From positions 80,905 through 144,904 of the forward strand of contig CAZGNZ010000003.1 in NCBI GenBank assembly GCA_964527215.1: a DNA stretch of 64,000 nt, in the 5' to 3' direction. Below are positions 36,941 to 46,231 of the stretch, piece after piece. How positions within the stretch are numbered: the first letter of the stretch is position 1; each line of letters begins with the position of its first letter. The notes below the pieces were generated by a model that was given only the letters and a program-made list of their open reading frames with translations, did not search any database and had not been told where the DNA came from. The stretch comes from CAZGNZ01 sp964527215 (lineage in GTDB: Bacteria > Fidelibacterota > Marinisomatia > SCGC-AAA003-L08 > JACNLC01). Both the position numbers and the translations under genes were made by a program.

Positions 36941-39340
36941 TCATTCATGTTTCAGAGACTGAACCGGGTTGACCGCGGCTGCCCGGATAGCTTGGAATGA
37001 GACTGTTACCAGGGCAATAATCAGAGCGATGGTGACAGCAGACGCGAACATCCAGAATTTCATACTGGTATGATACGGGAAATTGTCCAGCCAGCGGTTC
37101 ATCACATAATGGGCAAGAGGGATGGCAATAACGCCTGCAGCTCCGACCAGTTTTATGAAATCCGCAGTCAGCATTCGAATGATTGATCCGGTCTGAGCGC
37201 CCAATACCTTGCGCACTCCGATTTCCCGGGTTCGCTGCTCAGCTGCGAAGGATGCCAGTCCCAGCAGCCCCAGACTGGCGATAAATACAGCAAGTCCCGA
37301 AAAAATCAGAAACACCAGTCGCAGATTTTCCTCGGCCTGAAATCCAAAATGGAGTACTTCATCTATAAATTCAATATCGGGCTTATCCTTTGGAAACACT
37401 TTTGACCAGGCTTCCTCAATGACGGCGAGGGCTTCCGGAACCTGATGCGGTGCCATTCGAACTGCCGTGGAACGAATGCGGTCCGAATTCAGCATAATAA
37501 TCACCGGTTCCACCACATCGCGCAGGGAACGCAGATGAAAATCTTCCACCACCCCGATTACTTGTCCGCTGAATACGGTTGTATCCTCTTCACCTGGGAT
37601 TTCGATTTTTTTTCCAACAGCTGTTTCCCAGCCGTAGGTTTTCCGGGCTGTTTCATTGATTATGACTGCTTCGGTGATATCGCTGGATCGAAGCATGTCG
37701 AAATCCCGACCTTCCATGATACGCAGTCCCAAAGTCCGGACATAATCCCAGTCGCATCCGATTGTGATGGTCAGGGGCAGATCGCCGTTGCCTTCGTGAC
37801 CTTCAACCAAAGGTACCGTTTTCGTCAAAGCACCGCTGCCCGGGACGGTATTGGCGGATGTAACATGTAAAATTTCCGGATGCTTAGCCAGCTCCTGTTT
37901 GAAAACATCCGCCTGTGCTCCCAGATCCGGGCGGTCCAGCGACATCAGGACCAGGTTCTGGTCATTAAATCCCAAATCCATGTTTTCAACGAACCTGAGC
38001 TGAGAGTGGACGACAAAAGTACTGATAATGAGCACAACGGAAACAGTAAACTGAAAAACGACCAGCAGTCGGCGGACCAGAGTCTGGCTTTTGCCGGATC
38101 CTGTACTGCCTTTCAGAATCAAGGCCGGCTGAAAACGGCTCAGATAGAGGGCGGGATAGCTGCCGGCGAAAGTGCCTGTGACAAGTCCGGTGACGGCCAC
38201 CGTCAAGAACAGAAGCGGTCCGCTCAGTTTCAGTACCTGAAAATCCTTTTGCAGGAATGCGGAGAACGCCGGAAGGGTACATTCGAACAGGATCAAAGAC
38301 ACTGCCAGTGCGATCATTGTTAAAACAATTGATTCTGTGAGAAACTGCCGTATCAACCGTCGCCGATTGGCCCCCATGACTTTTCGGATTCCCACTTCTT
38401 TTGCGCGGTGGAAAGAACGGGCAGTGGACAAATTCATGAAATTGATACAGGCAATAATGAGAATAAGTGCAGCCAAGGCACTGAACAGGACCACCATGGT
38501 GATATTTCCGTTGGGCTCAAGTTCGCCAATCCGGTTTGAATACAGATATATTCTGGTCAGCGGCTGAAGCGTAAATGAAAATAATTCTGCCAGTTCAGGT
38601 GAAACGTTCCGTTTTATGTAATCCGGGATTTGCTGTTCTATTTCCGTCGGATCGGCAGAGTCGGCGAGAAGCACATAAGTATAAGTGGAACTCAGGCTGC
38701 CCCACTGCCCTGTCATATCCGGCCGCGTGCTTTCCAAAGTACTATATGAAGCCAGAAACTGGCAGTCAAGCTGGGTATTTCCCGTCACATCCGCCATCAC
38801 GCCGGTAATCTGGAAATCCAGCCGATTTTCATACTGAAGCGTTTCACCAATGACATCCCCACGTCCAAAATACTTCTGCGCCATGGATTCCGTGATGACC
38901 ATGGTGTATGGATCTGTCAATGCCGTTTCAGGATCACCTGCCAGCATCGGGAAAGTAAATATCCTGAATACGCCGGAATCAGCAAAGAAAAATCCATTTT
39001 CTGTAAATGCCATATCTTCCCGGGTCAGCAGAACCTGATCCTGGAGATTAAGCCTTACCGATTCAAGAACTTCCGGATACTCGGTTTTCAGAACAGGACC
39101 CAGCGGATTCATAGTCGCGGCCAAATCATCCTCCCGCCCATGGTAGGACAATGTCGCGGCAACCCGGAAAATGCGGTCCTTGTTCAAGTGATGCTGTTCG
39201 AAACTCAGTTCGTCGGCGACATTCAGAATAATCAGAAGGGCAGCAGTCATTCCGATGGCGAGGCCGATGATATTGATAAGGGAATAACCGGTATGCCTTC
39301 GGATATTCCGCCAGGTAATCAGAAGATAATTTTGAATCAT
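36941..39340 (-). CDS. FtsX/MacB-type ABC permease 2
   Basis: A 799-residue fused permease with the same order as permease 1: anchor helix (about 17-42), MacB-like periplasmic domain, three helices, a second anchor and periplasmic domain, then three C-terminal helices. The coupling motifs are KEVGIRKVMGA and REIGVRKVLGA. A GAGGAGCC ribosome site precedes ATG 39340. Immediately upstream are a TTCGGAA-type palindrome (39356-39377) and a two-hairpin repeat. No ATPase gene is adjacent, so it must share one. Confidence 0.93.
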   Translation of the reverse strand: MIQNYLLITWRNIRRHTGYSLINIIGLAIGMTAALLIILNVADELSFEQHHLNKDRIFRVAATLSYHGREDDLAATMNPLGPVLKTEYPEVLESVRLNLQDQVLLTREDMAFTENGFFFADSGVFRIFTFPMLAGDPETALTDPYTMVITESMAQKYFGRGDVIGETLQYENRLDFQITGVMADVTGNTQLDCQFLASYSTLESTRPDMTGQWGSLSSTYTYVLLADSADPTEIEQQIPDYIKRNVSPELAELFSFTLQPLTRIYLYSNRIGELEPNGNITMVVLFSALAALILIIACINFMNLSTARSFHRAKEVGIRKVMGANRRRLIRQFLTESIVLTMIALAVSLILFECTLPAFSAFLQKDFQVLKLSGPLLFLTVAVTGLVTGTFAGSYPALYLSRFQPALILKGSTGSGKSQTLVRRLLVVFQFTVSVVLIISTFVVHSQLRFVENMDLGFNDQNLVLMSLDRPDLGAQADVFKQELAKHPEILHVTSANTVPGSGALTKTVPLVEGHEGNGDLPLTITIGCDWDYVRTLGLRIMEGRDFDMLRSSDITEAVIINETARKTYGWETAVGKKIEIPGEEDTTVFSGQVIGVVEDFHLRSLRDVVEPVIIMLNSDRIRSTAVRMAPHQVPEALAVIEEAWSKVFPKDKPDIEFIDEVLHFGFQAEENLRLVFLIFSGLAVFIASLGLLGLASFAAEQRTREIGVRKVLGAQTGSIIRMLTADFIKLVGAAGVIAIPLAHYVMNRWLDNFPYHTSMKFWMFASAVTIALIIALVTVSFQAIRAAAVNPVQSLKHE

Positions 39341-39355
39341 GTTGGCTCCTCACCT

Positions 39356-39377
39356 TGTTCGGAAAATATTCCGAACA
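39356..39377. promoter_or_regulatory. Perfect inverted repeat upstream of FtsX permease 2
   Basis: TGTTCGGAA and TTCCGAACA form 9-bp arms around AATA, ending 16 nt before ATG 39340. The position in the leader suits an operator or a small mRNA hairpin affecting translation. No second copy was found near the other FtsX genes. Confidence 0.5.
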
Positions 39378-39382
39378 GGAAA

Positions 39383-39481
39383 TTTTGTTGAATCCGCCAT
39401 TTGGCGTGGCGGTAAATTGTATTGCCCCGATCGATTACTGAACCCCCGTCCCGTCAGCTGCCGGGCGGGGAAATTCATTTG
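39383..39481 (+). repeat. Dispersed two-hairpin repeat, copy B
   Basis: It aligns with 22522-22620 along its whole length (TTGAATCCGCCA, TGGCGTGGCGG, TTGCCCCGATCGATT, GGGGAAA, TCATTTG). The second stem here is CCCCGTCCCG with CGGGCGGGG, different bases from copy A but still paired. Confidence 0.85.
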
Positions 39482-39718
39482 CAGTTAACAACCCACTTCA
39501 TCAGGGTATGGGCATGGCCAAAAGGCTGCGTCCGGCGCAAAATATACTTGTTAAATGGCGGTACGCGGGGAAAACCTGGCTTAGGCCTACCGCCTTCGGG
39601 AGCGGACCGTCTGGTTTCAGCAATGGTTTCAAAATAGCGTATCAGAAATAGCGATGCATCTCACAATTTTCAATACTGGAAATTGTAGTGCCGGCATACA
39701 ATCACCGGCTTTATCGGT

Positions 39719-42388
39719 CTATGACGGAGTGAACCAGTAACTCCACTTTACAAGAAAGGTGTTTTGCGGCCACGTATTGATCAGGGCATCCATTTCATCA
39801 TTCAGGTCAAAATGTCCGTCTGAATCCCAGGATGACCGACCCTGCGACCATACCAGATAAAAAATGGAACCCGGCCGGTATTCCCAGCGCAGGACCAGAT
39901 TGGAATGGTAGCTCCTGGAGTTGTAATCACCGCTGCCAATAATAAAATCTGTTATCCCGTTTTGATTTTCGTCAATCTCAAACTGGTCATCGGCGGAATT
40001 ATAGAATATCTGATCATTCGAAAACTCAAGATACCGGTCGTCCAGTTCATCTGCCGTGGGGTCGGTGATTTTCTTGAAGTGACTGTATTTTCCAGTGGAA
40101 ATGAAGGGTGCTGCATACAGCTGAAGCGTTAGATCCGGTGCCATTGTGTAGTTCATGCGCAGTGTGATGTCAAAGGTCCGCTGCTTGAGAGTGCCGAAAA
40201 CATAAGGGATGTCGTCCGCAGGCAGCTCCGTGAAATCATCGTCCCAGGCGTCCATCCACTGCATCAGACGGTCTCCGAAATTAAAGGACGGGTTGATGTG
40301 AAGGGAGAGAGAATTAACGGGGCGGTAGTCCAGCCAGAGCCAGAGTGAGGTATGATTGGACATATCATCATTGCCCCACCAGCGGTTTCCGCCCAGTCCG
40401 CCGCTGAATTTTCTATGATGTTCGGAGTTGACCTCCAGGTTTGCCGACCATCCGCCGGGGTGAAGAAAGATGGGGCCGCCGCGCAGGAAGTCCATGGTGT
40501 AGTGGTCACATTCATACGAAACACTGTTGTTGAACCTCCAGCGGTTGCGCAGACTGAAGTGGCTGTTGATATTATATACCTGGAACAGCCGAGTGCCGTC
40601 AAAGTCCCATTTCAAATGCTGGTTCAGGTTAATACTCATGCTGTGATAGATACTAAACGGTTCCCGGATATGGAAACCCAGCCAGGTCCATTGATTTATC
40701 TCATCCGCCTTTCGAAGGTACCCCAGGTCGTTTAGTTCCAGTTCCGGTGAACGCCATGTCACTCCGGTCTGGTATTCAATATGTTTTCCGCTTGATTTCC
40801 CGAATTTTATGAGCCCGCCGTGACCGTTCAGCTCAGTTCGGGTCGGATCCACTTCAATATGGTCTGCATCCGGTCGCTGGAAATATCGGGCAGAAGACTC
40901 CTGTGTTTTCAGAATTGCCTGACGATTTCCGGCAACATGGCTCCATACAATGTCAGCACTGATATAATACGTATCGTCCTTCCATCGCTGATAATAATCG
41001 AGTCCCCCGGTGACGGCACGGCGGTGCAGGATCGTGTCCAGACCCGTTTCGTGCATGTCCTCACGGTGTACCGCTGTCAGAACACCGCCGACAAGAATAT
41101 CTCCCTGATTGAATTCTTTTCTTACCCGTCCGATAAAGTAGTTCGTCATGGGTTCAACAATCTCCCGGCTCTGTTCCCCTTCCAGATCCAGATCCGCCGT
41201 TTCCCTTTCCGTAATGCTTTCCAGAAGGGCGATGGAAAGCCCGTTCTTGGTCTTGCCGGAGAACTTGAATGCACCAAGGATGGTGGTGAAATCCGGAATA
41301 TCCGAAAAGTCATAGCTGTTCCAGATACCATTATAGCAGGTGGGGGATGAACCGATTCGACGGCTGTAAAACAAATTGTCACTGCTGTAGTTTCCCCCCC
41401 AAGCCGCCGGGCTGATTCGATAGTTCAGGATATTTCGTCCTTCAATAAAAAATGGACGTTTTTCCCGAAAAAAGGTCTCAAAAGCGGAGAGATTAATTTC
41501 AGACGGATCGGCTTCCACCTGTCCGAAATCCGGATTGATGGTGAAATCAAGGGTGAAGTTGCTTCCGATCCCCATTCGTCCATCCAGTCCCACCTTGAAT
41601 TCACTGTGACTGTTTTCAGTAAACGGATTGTCCTCATCTGCCTGCGTGCGTTCATTCAGTCCCACCAGATACGGCATGAGTTCAAGCTGCCGCTGAGATT
41701 TTATTCCCCGAATACCGTGCAGTTCTCCGAAACGGCTGACCCAGCCGCTGTCCTCCCGGTGCTTGCGCTGCCACACCGAACGTTCATCTTCGCGATACAG
41801 CCGGCGAAGGACCTGAATACCCCAGACATGTTCTTCCTTATCCGAATACCGCAGCTGATTAAGAGGTATTCTGACCTCTGCACACCAGCCGAGATCGTCC
41901 CGCCGGGATTTAAATTCCCAGACCGGATCCCAACTGCCGTCCCAGCTGTTTCCATCCTCCGAAACATATTCATCCCCCCGAACTCCTGAAACACTTGCCG
42001 TAAATGAGTATGCCGTTCGATGATCAAAATAACTGTCAATTTCGATTTCCATCCAGTCTCCCGGAAAGTGATCTCGACGAGTCAGCAGCTCAGAGATTTG
42101 ATCGGAGTTGGAATCAAATGCTCTGAATGCCACATACAGGTTTGCATCATCATACAGGATTTTAAATGCAGACTGCTCTGTCGGAGGCGGACCTTCTTCA
42201 GGACTATGCTGCAAAAAATCTCCCGCCCACTCAACCAGATCCCAGCAGCTTTCATCAATCAAGCCATCCAGTATCGGGGCATCCGGCGTACGGGCAGTGG
42301 TGTAAATGCGTTTTGGTGTGTCGATTCCAAATCCCAATGATAAGAGCAAAATAATCCACAGAGCCTGAATCTGCAGTACTGTTCTCAT
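39719..42388 (-). CDS. DUF5916-type outer-membrane beta-barrel protein with CBM9-like head
   Basis: An 889-residue secreted protein. After the signal peptide (LWIILLLSLGFG), residues about 30-230 show the CBM9-like fold seen in this family (PILDGLIDESCWD, ILYDDANLYVAFRAFD, FTASVSGVRGDEYVSEDG). Next comes FREKRPFFIEGRNI, a DUF5916 hallmark, then about 600 residues of alternating aromatic strands ending in a short WSYWF-type outer-membrane-like terminus. The family is common in Bacteroidota and relatives; its role is unknown, with carbohydrate binding or transport often suggested. An AAGGA site precedes the ATG. Confidence 0.88.
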   Translation of the reverse strand: MRTVLQIQALWIILLLSLGFGIDTPKRIYTTARTPDAPILDGLIDESCWDLVEWAGDFLQHSPEEGPPPTEQSAFKILYDDANLYVAFRAFDSNSDQISELLTRRDHFPGDWMEIEIDSYFDHRTAYSFTASVSGVRGDEYVSEDGNSWDGSWDPVWEFKSRRDDLGWCAEVRIPLNQLRYSDKEEHVWGIQVLRRLYREDERSVWQRKHREDSGWVSRFGELHGIRGIKSQRQLELMPYLVGLNERTQADEDNPFTENSHSEFKVGLDGRMGIGSNFTLDFTINPDFGQVEADPSEINLSAFETFFREKRPFFIEGRNILNYRISPAAWGGNYSSDNLFYSRRIGSSPTCYNGIWNSYDFSDIPDFTTILGAFKFSGKTKNGLSIALLESITERETADLDLEGEQSREIVEPMTNYFIGRVRKEFNQGDILVGGVLTAVHREDMHETGLDTILHRRAVTGGLDYYQRWKDDTYYISADIVWSHVAGNRQAILKTQESSARYFQRPDADHIEVDPTRTELNGHGGLIKFGKSSGKHIEYQTGVTWRSPELELNDLGYLRKADEINQWTWLGFHIREPFSIYHSMSINLNQHLKWDFDGTRLFQVYNINSHFSLRNRWRFNNSVSYECDHYTMDFLRGGPIFLHPGGWSANLEVNSEHHRKFSGGLGGNRWWGNDDMSNHTSLWLWLDYRPVNSLSLHINPSFNFGDRLMQWMDAWDDDFTELPADDIPYVFGTLKQRTFDITLRMNYTMAPDLTLQLYAAPFISTGKYSHFKKITDPTADELDDRYLEFSNDQIFYNSADDQFEIDENQNGITDFIIGSGDYNSRSYHSNLVLRWEYRPGSIFYLVWSQGRSSWDSDGHFDLNDEMDALINTWPQNTFLVKWSYWFTPS

Positions 42389-42649
42389 TATAATTCCTTT
42401 TAATTTACCAGCACCATACCGGGATATGGTTCGGTACTCGTGCTGTGGATTACGGATATATTAAAATCGGTTTTACCGTTGGGTCATACCAGTATGGACT
42501 GTTGATATCAGTCCAATTTCTCGCATTCTGTCTGTTGATTAACAGACGTACCGGCAGTCAAAATAGTTTTAACCCAAAATCCTGTTTCCGAGAAATCCCA
42601 TTGCACCGTCATGAAATCAGAACGGTTGATGTTGTATCTGGAGTGAATT

Positions 42650-43318
42650 CTATCCGCCATTTTCAATCCAGCCGTCCAGCAGGTTGATAATGCGGCTTCC
42701 GTACCTTGCCTTCTGTTCATCATGGGTGACTTGAATGATGGTGGTTCCCTCCTCATTCAGATTTTTCAGCATTTCCATGATTTCCATTCCCTGCTGAGAA
42801 TTCAGATTGCCGGTTGGTTCGTCCGCCAGAATCACCCTGGGCTTGATGATTACCGCTCGGGCTATACCTACCAGCTGCTGCTGTCCTCCTGACAGCTGGC
42901 TGGGAAACAGATCCTTTTTGGCCACGATTTGGAAACGATCCAGTATGTCGGCGATGAGACTTCGGCGTTCACTTTTACTGACTTTCTTGTAAAGCAGTGG
43001 GGTTTCCAGGTTTTCATACACGGTAAGTTCGTCAATAAGGTGATACGCCTGGAAAATAAATCCAATATGTTCCTGATGCAGCCGGGTCCGCTGCTTTTCC
43101 TTCATCATGTGAACAGCTTCATCCATAAAAAAATACTGCCCGTCAGAAGGATTGTCCAGCATTCCGATGATATGCAGCAGAGTCGATTTACCAGCACCGG
43201 ATGGTCCCATAATGGTGATAAATTCACCTTCGGCAATATCCAGATTCACCTGCCGCAGCACCCAGGTTTTTACAAAATTATTGGAATAACATTTCTCAAT
43301 ATTTTCCAGTCTGATCAT
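42650..43318 (-). CDS. LolD/MacB-type ABC transporter ATPase 1
   Basis: A 222-residue ATPase with Walker A GPSGAGKST, a Q-loop in GFIFQAYHLIDELTV, signature LSGGQQQ, Walker B VILADEPTGNL and the switch His in QVTHDEQ. This is the family that powers FtsX-type permeases. Two positions normally strongly conserved after the signature differ: QQQLVGIARA instead of QQQRVAIARA. A GGAGATGAA ribosome site supports the start. It lies directly downstream of FtsX permease 3 and is the likely partner for several permeases here. Confidence 0.94.
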   Translation of the reverse strand: MIRLENIEKCYSNNFVKTWVLRQVNLDIAEGEFITIMGPSGAGKSTLLHIIGMLDNPSDGQYFFMDEAVHMMKEKQRTRLHQEHIGFIFQAYHLIDELTVYENLETPLLYKKVSKSERRSLIADILDRFQIVAKKDLFPSQLSGGQQQLVGIARAVIIKPRVILADEPTGNLNSQQGMEIMEMLKNLNEEGTTIIQVTHDEQKARYGSRIINLLDGWIENGG

Positions 43319-43399
43319 TTCATCTCCAAATCTGACGTCGTGTCCGTAACAGAAATTTACCCATTCAGATGAGTGAATTCGATGCCGGAATCCGATCTG

Positions 43400-45784
43400 T
43401 TATTCATTCCGCAGAGCATCCACCGGGTTTATCAAGGCAGCATGCAGGGTTTGGGCACTAACCGATAAAACAGCGATGACGAGCACGATGAGTCCCGACA
43501 AGGCAAACAGTGCAGGCTGGATACTGGTCCGATAGACAAAATTCTCCAGCCAGATTCGGGATCCGATCCAGGCCAGCGGCCAGCCCAGAATATTGGCAGT
43601 CAACACCCATTTCAGAAAATCTCCGGAAAGCAGGTTCACGATTTTCAGTTCATTGGCGCCGACTACTTTCCTGACTGCGATTTCACGCCGTCGGTCCTGT
43701 ACGGTGAAGGATGCCAGACCGGTGAGTCCCAGGCATGCGATGACAATAGCCAATCCTGAAAAGACAGCGACCTTCGCGGCAAAATTCCGTTCACTGCCGA
43801 ACTGCGCGCTGAAAATATCCTCAAAAAACTGGGGCCGGAAATTGTCGTCAGGAAAAAGCTGCGTGTATATTTCTTCCAGCTGAGCCATTTCCTGTTCGTA
43901 ATCCTGGTTCAGGATTCGGATGGCCATAAATCCAGCCTGTTCCGGTGCCAGTCGAATTACCATCGGTTCCACAGACCGCTGTGCCATTCCAAAATGGATA
44001 TTTTCGACTACGCCCACCACATGATAAGGGATTTCAACAGCTTCAACACCCCGGATGAGGACTCTTTTATGGATCAGGTTGTCCCACCCTGATAGTTCCC
44101 AGGCAGTACGGTTAAGCAAAACTGCGGCAGTATCGCTTATTATATTTTCATTAAAATTCCGTCCTTCAATAATAGAGATGTTCAGGGTTTCCGTCAGGCC
44201 GCCGTCTATGGTAATTTCTTCAAACATGGTCCCATGATCGGAAACGTGATCAAAATAAACTTCAGTTGTCGGAAGTGTTCTGCCGGGAAGAAGATTTATC
44301 CGGCCGGTGTTGAGGACAAAGGGAAGATTAGAAAAGCGGTCTGCCGAAACATCGGTATTCATGTCAACGGCGGGGTCAAATACCGGAAGGATGACAACAT
44401 TGTCCCGATCATATCCAAAATCATAATTCTGCATAAACCGGATTTGACTCAGCACAGTGAGAACACCTGAAATGAGTGCTATGGTGATGGCAAACTGTGC
44501 AACCACAAGAACCCGGCGTAAGATCATTCCGTGCCGACCAAACCGCTCGGATCCCTTGAGCACCCTTGTCGGCTTGAATCCGGCCAGTATCAGGGCGGGA
44601 TACACTCCTGAAAGTCCGCCGATCAGAATGCCCAGGCAGAGCAGAATCAGCAGACCGGCGGGCTGGCTCATTAAGTCAACTGAAATCTGTTTTCCCAGAA
44701 AGGGTGCCAAAACCGGCAGCAGTAATTCTGCGGCAACCACAGCCAGCAGTATGGATATCAGCGTTATAAGAATGGATTCACCCAGAAACTGGATCATCAA
44801 CTGCCCCTTGGTGGATCCCATGACCTTTCTCATGCCCACCTCCCTTGCACGTCGGGAGGATCTGGCACTGGACAGATTAATGAAGTTGAACGCTGCAATA
44901 ACCAGAACCAGAACACCAATGGCTCCCAGTCCAGAAACCAGAGTCCAGCTGCTTTTATTCAGGTTGTAACTGTCATAGCGAAGATCAACAGAATTCAAAT
45001 GCATATCCAGCAGGGGCTGCAGTACGGGAGTAAACACCTCTGACATGCCGTGGGCACGGGCGGTATGGATGATGTTTTTTTCGGCGGCATCGGGATTTGC
45101 ACCCTCATGCAGCAGCACAAAGCCGGACAGCGCGAGGTTCTCCCAAGAGTCCCACCAGTCCGGATTGAGATTCACATCCATCGGGATGACTGCATGAAAC
45201 TGCAGACTGGAGTTCAGCGGCGGGGTTTCAACAATCCCGGCCACATAGGCATCCTGCAAAAAGGTTATCAATATGGGCTGCCCCAGCGGATCATCATCAT
45301 GATACAGCGCATCTGCCAGCTCCCTGCTGATATAGACACCTTTCGGATTCACCAGCGGTTCGTCTTTTTCTCCCTCGATAATCTTGAAATCAAAAGTTTT
45401 AAAAAAACCGGGCCCCGTCACAACTGCCCGCCTGACCACAGACAAGTCTTCCTCATCATTTTCTGATCCTTCCCGTCTGTAACGGACATTGAAAGAGGAT
45501 ACCCTGGTAGATGCAGCCACTTCCGGAACTTCTTCGCCGACAGCCAGCAGCAAAGGACCGGACGTCACAGCGGATATCCAGTTTTTGGTATTGTCGTTGG
45601 AAACGAGCCGGTACAGCCGATGGGCATTGGTATGATACTTATCAAATGTCAGATCGTCATACACATACAACGCAATGATGATAAAGACAAACAATCCAAG
45701 GGTCAGTCCGAGAATATTTATTGTTGAAAAGGCTTTCTGCCGCAGAATACTGCGCAATGCGGTTTTAAAATAGTTTTTCAGCAT
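43400..45784 (-). CDS. FtsX/MacB-type ABC permease 3
   Basis: About 794 residues with the fused two-core layout: anchor helix at about 20-42, MacB-like periplasmic domain, three helices from about 290, a second anchor near 430, and three C-terminal helices. The coupling motifs are REVGMRKVMGS and REIAVRKVVGA. ATG 45784 follows AGAGGA and starts MLKNYFKTALRSIL, like the other permeases here; the longer reading from 45811 has no such match. ATPase 1 follows 81 nt downstream, so this pair forms a complete transporter. Confidence 0.93.
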   Translation of the reverse strand: MLKNYFKTALRSILRQKAFSTINILGLTLGLFVFIIIALYVYDDLTFDKYHTNAHRLYRLVSNDNTKNWISAVTSGPLLLAVGEEVPEVAASTRVSSFNVRYRREGSENDEEDLSVVRRAVVTGPGFFKTFDFKIIEGEKDEPLVNPKGVYISRELADALYHDDDPLGQPILITFLQDAYVAGIVETPPLNSSLQFHAVIPMDVNLNPDWWDSWENLALSGFVLLHEGANPDAAEKNIIHTARAHGMSEVFTPVLQPLLDMHLNSVDLRYDSYNLNKSSWTLVSGLGAIGVLVLVIAAFNFINLSSARSSRRAREVGMRKVMGSTKGQLMIQFLGESILITLISILLAVVAAELLLPVLAPFLGKQISVDLMSQPAGLLILLCLGILIGGLSGVYPALILAGFKPTRVLKGSERFGRHGMILRRVLVVAQFAITIALISGVLTVLSQIRFMQNYDFGYDRDNVVILPVFDPAVDMNTDVSADRFSNLPFVLNTGRINLLPGRTLPTTEVYFDHVSDHGTMFEEITIDGGLTETLNISIIEGRNFNENIISDTAAVLLNRTAWELSGWDNLIHKRVLIRGVEAVEIPYHVVGVVENIHFGMAQRSVEPMVIRLAPEQAGFMAIRILNQDYEQEMAQLEEIYTQLFPDDNFRPQFFEDIFSAQFGSERNFAAKVAVFSGLAIVIACLGLTGLASFTVQDRRREIAVRKVVGANELKIVNLLSGDFLKWVLTANILGWPLAWIGSRIWLENFVYRTSIQPALFALSGLIVLVIAVLSVSAQTLHAALINPVDALRNE

Positions 45785-45882
45785 ATTGTCCTCTGGTAAA
45801 TAGCCGTCCACTGTCAGTCGTCATTTATCTCCTTCCAAGTAACTTCACGACAACATCAATAATCTGTAAGATGTTGGGAACG

Positions 45883-46215
45883 TTACTTCTCAGTTGATTC
45901 CCGATATGCCGGGTAATTCGCCAACAACTCTGTTTTGAATCCGGAGCGGGTTTCTGCCTGATCCGAATAAACCAGAGTAACCGGGGCAGTTGCCATGCGG
46001 TTATCAGCTTCTGCCCCAGTTACAGGATCAGGGCTTATTGATTTGCTGCACAAGCGGTATTGAATCTTGAACGTTCGGAATATTTTCTCATATGGGGAGC
46101 CCCGCAGGAATACCGAGCACACTGATACAGGAGACTGATTTTGCTCCTGCGGAGAATTCAATGAAGTTTTGAGTGCTCCAGACCATTTGCTAATTTCATT
46201 CATACTGATAAGCAT
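45883..46215 (-). CDS. Possible 110-residue orphan protein after FtsX permease 4
   Basis: The reading frame MLISMNEISKWSG... is open for 110 codons in the interval between permeases 4 and 3. Its ATG follows an excellent GGAGG site at seven bases, about 10 nt after the permease 4 stop, which favours translation. Against it: no recognisable domain, unusual composition, and it could be decayed sequence. There is no signal peptide or clear helix. The rest of the 45785-46231 interval is empty. Confidence 0.35.
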   Translation of the reverse strand: MLISMNEISKWSGALKTSLNSPQEQNQSPVSVCSVFLRGSPYEKIFRTFKIQYRLCSKSISPDPVTGAEADNRMATAPVTLVYSDQAETRSGFKTELLANYPAYRESTEK

Positions 46216-46231
46216 ACACCGTCCTCCGTGA

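Larger units (their letters stand above)
39341..39718. other. Gene-free interval with a palindrome and a repeat
   Basis: 378 nt hold the palindrome at 39356-39377 and the two-hairpin repeat at 39383-39481, both listed separately. The remaining bases up to the DUF5916 gene stop show only a short GCCGG/CCGGC stem at about 39690 without a T run. Confidence 0.6.
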
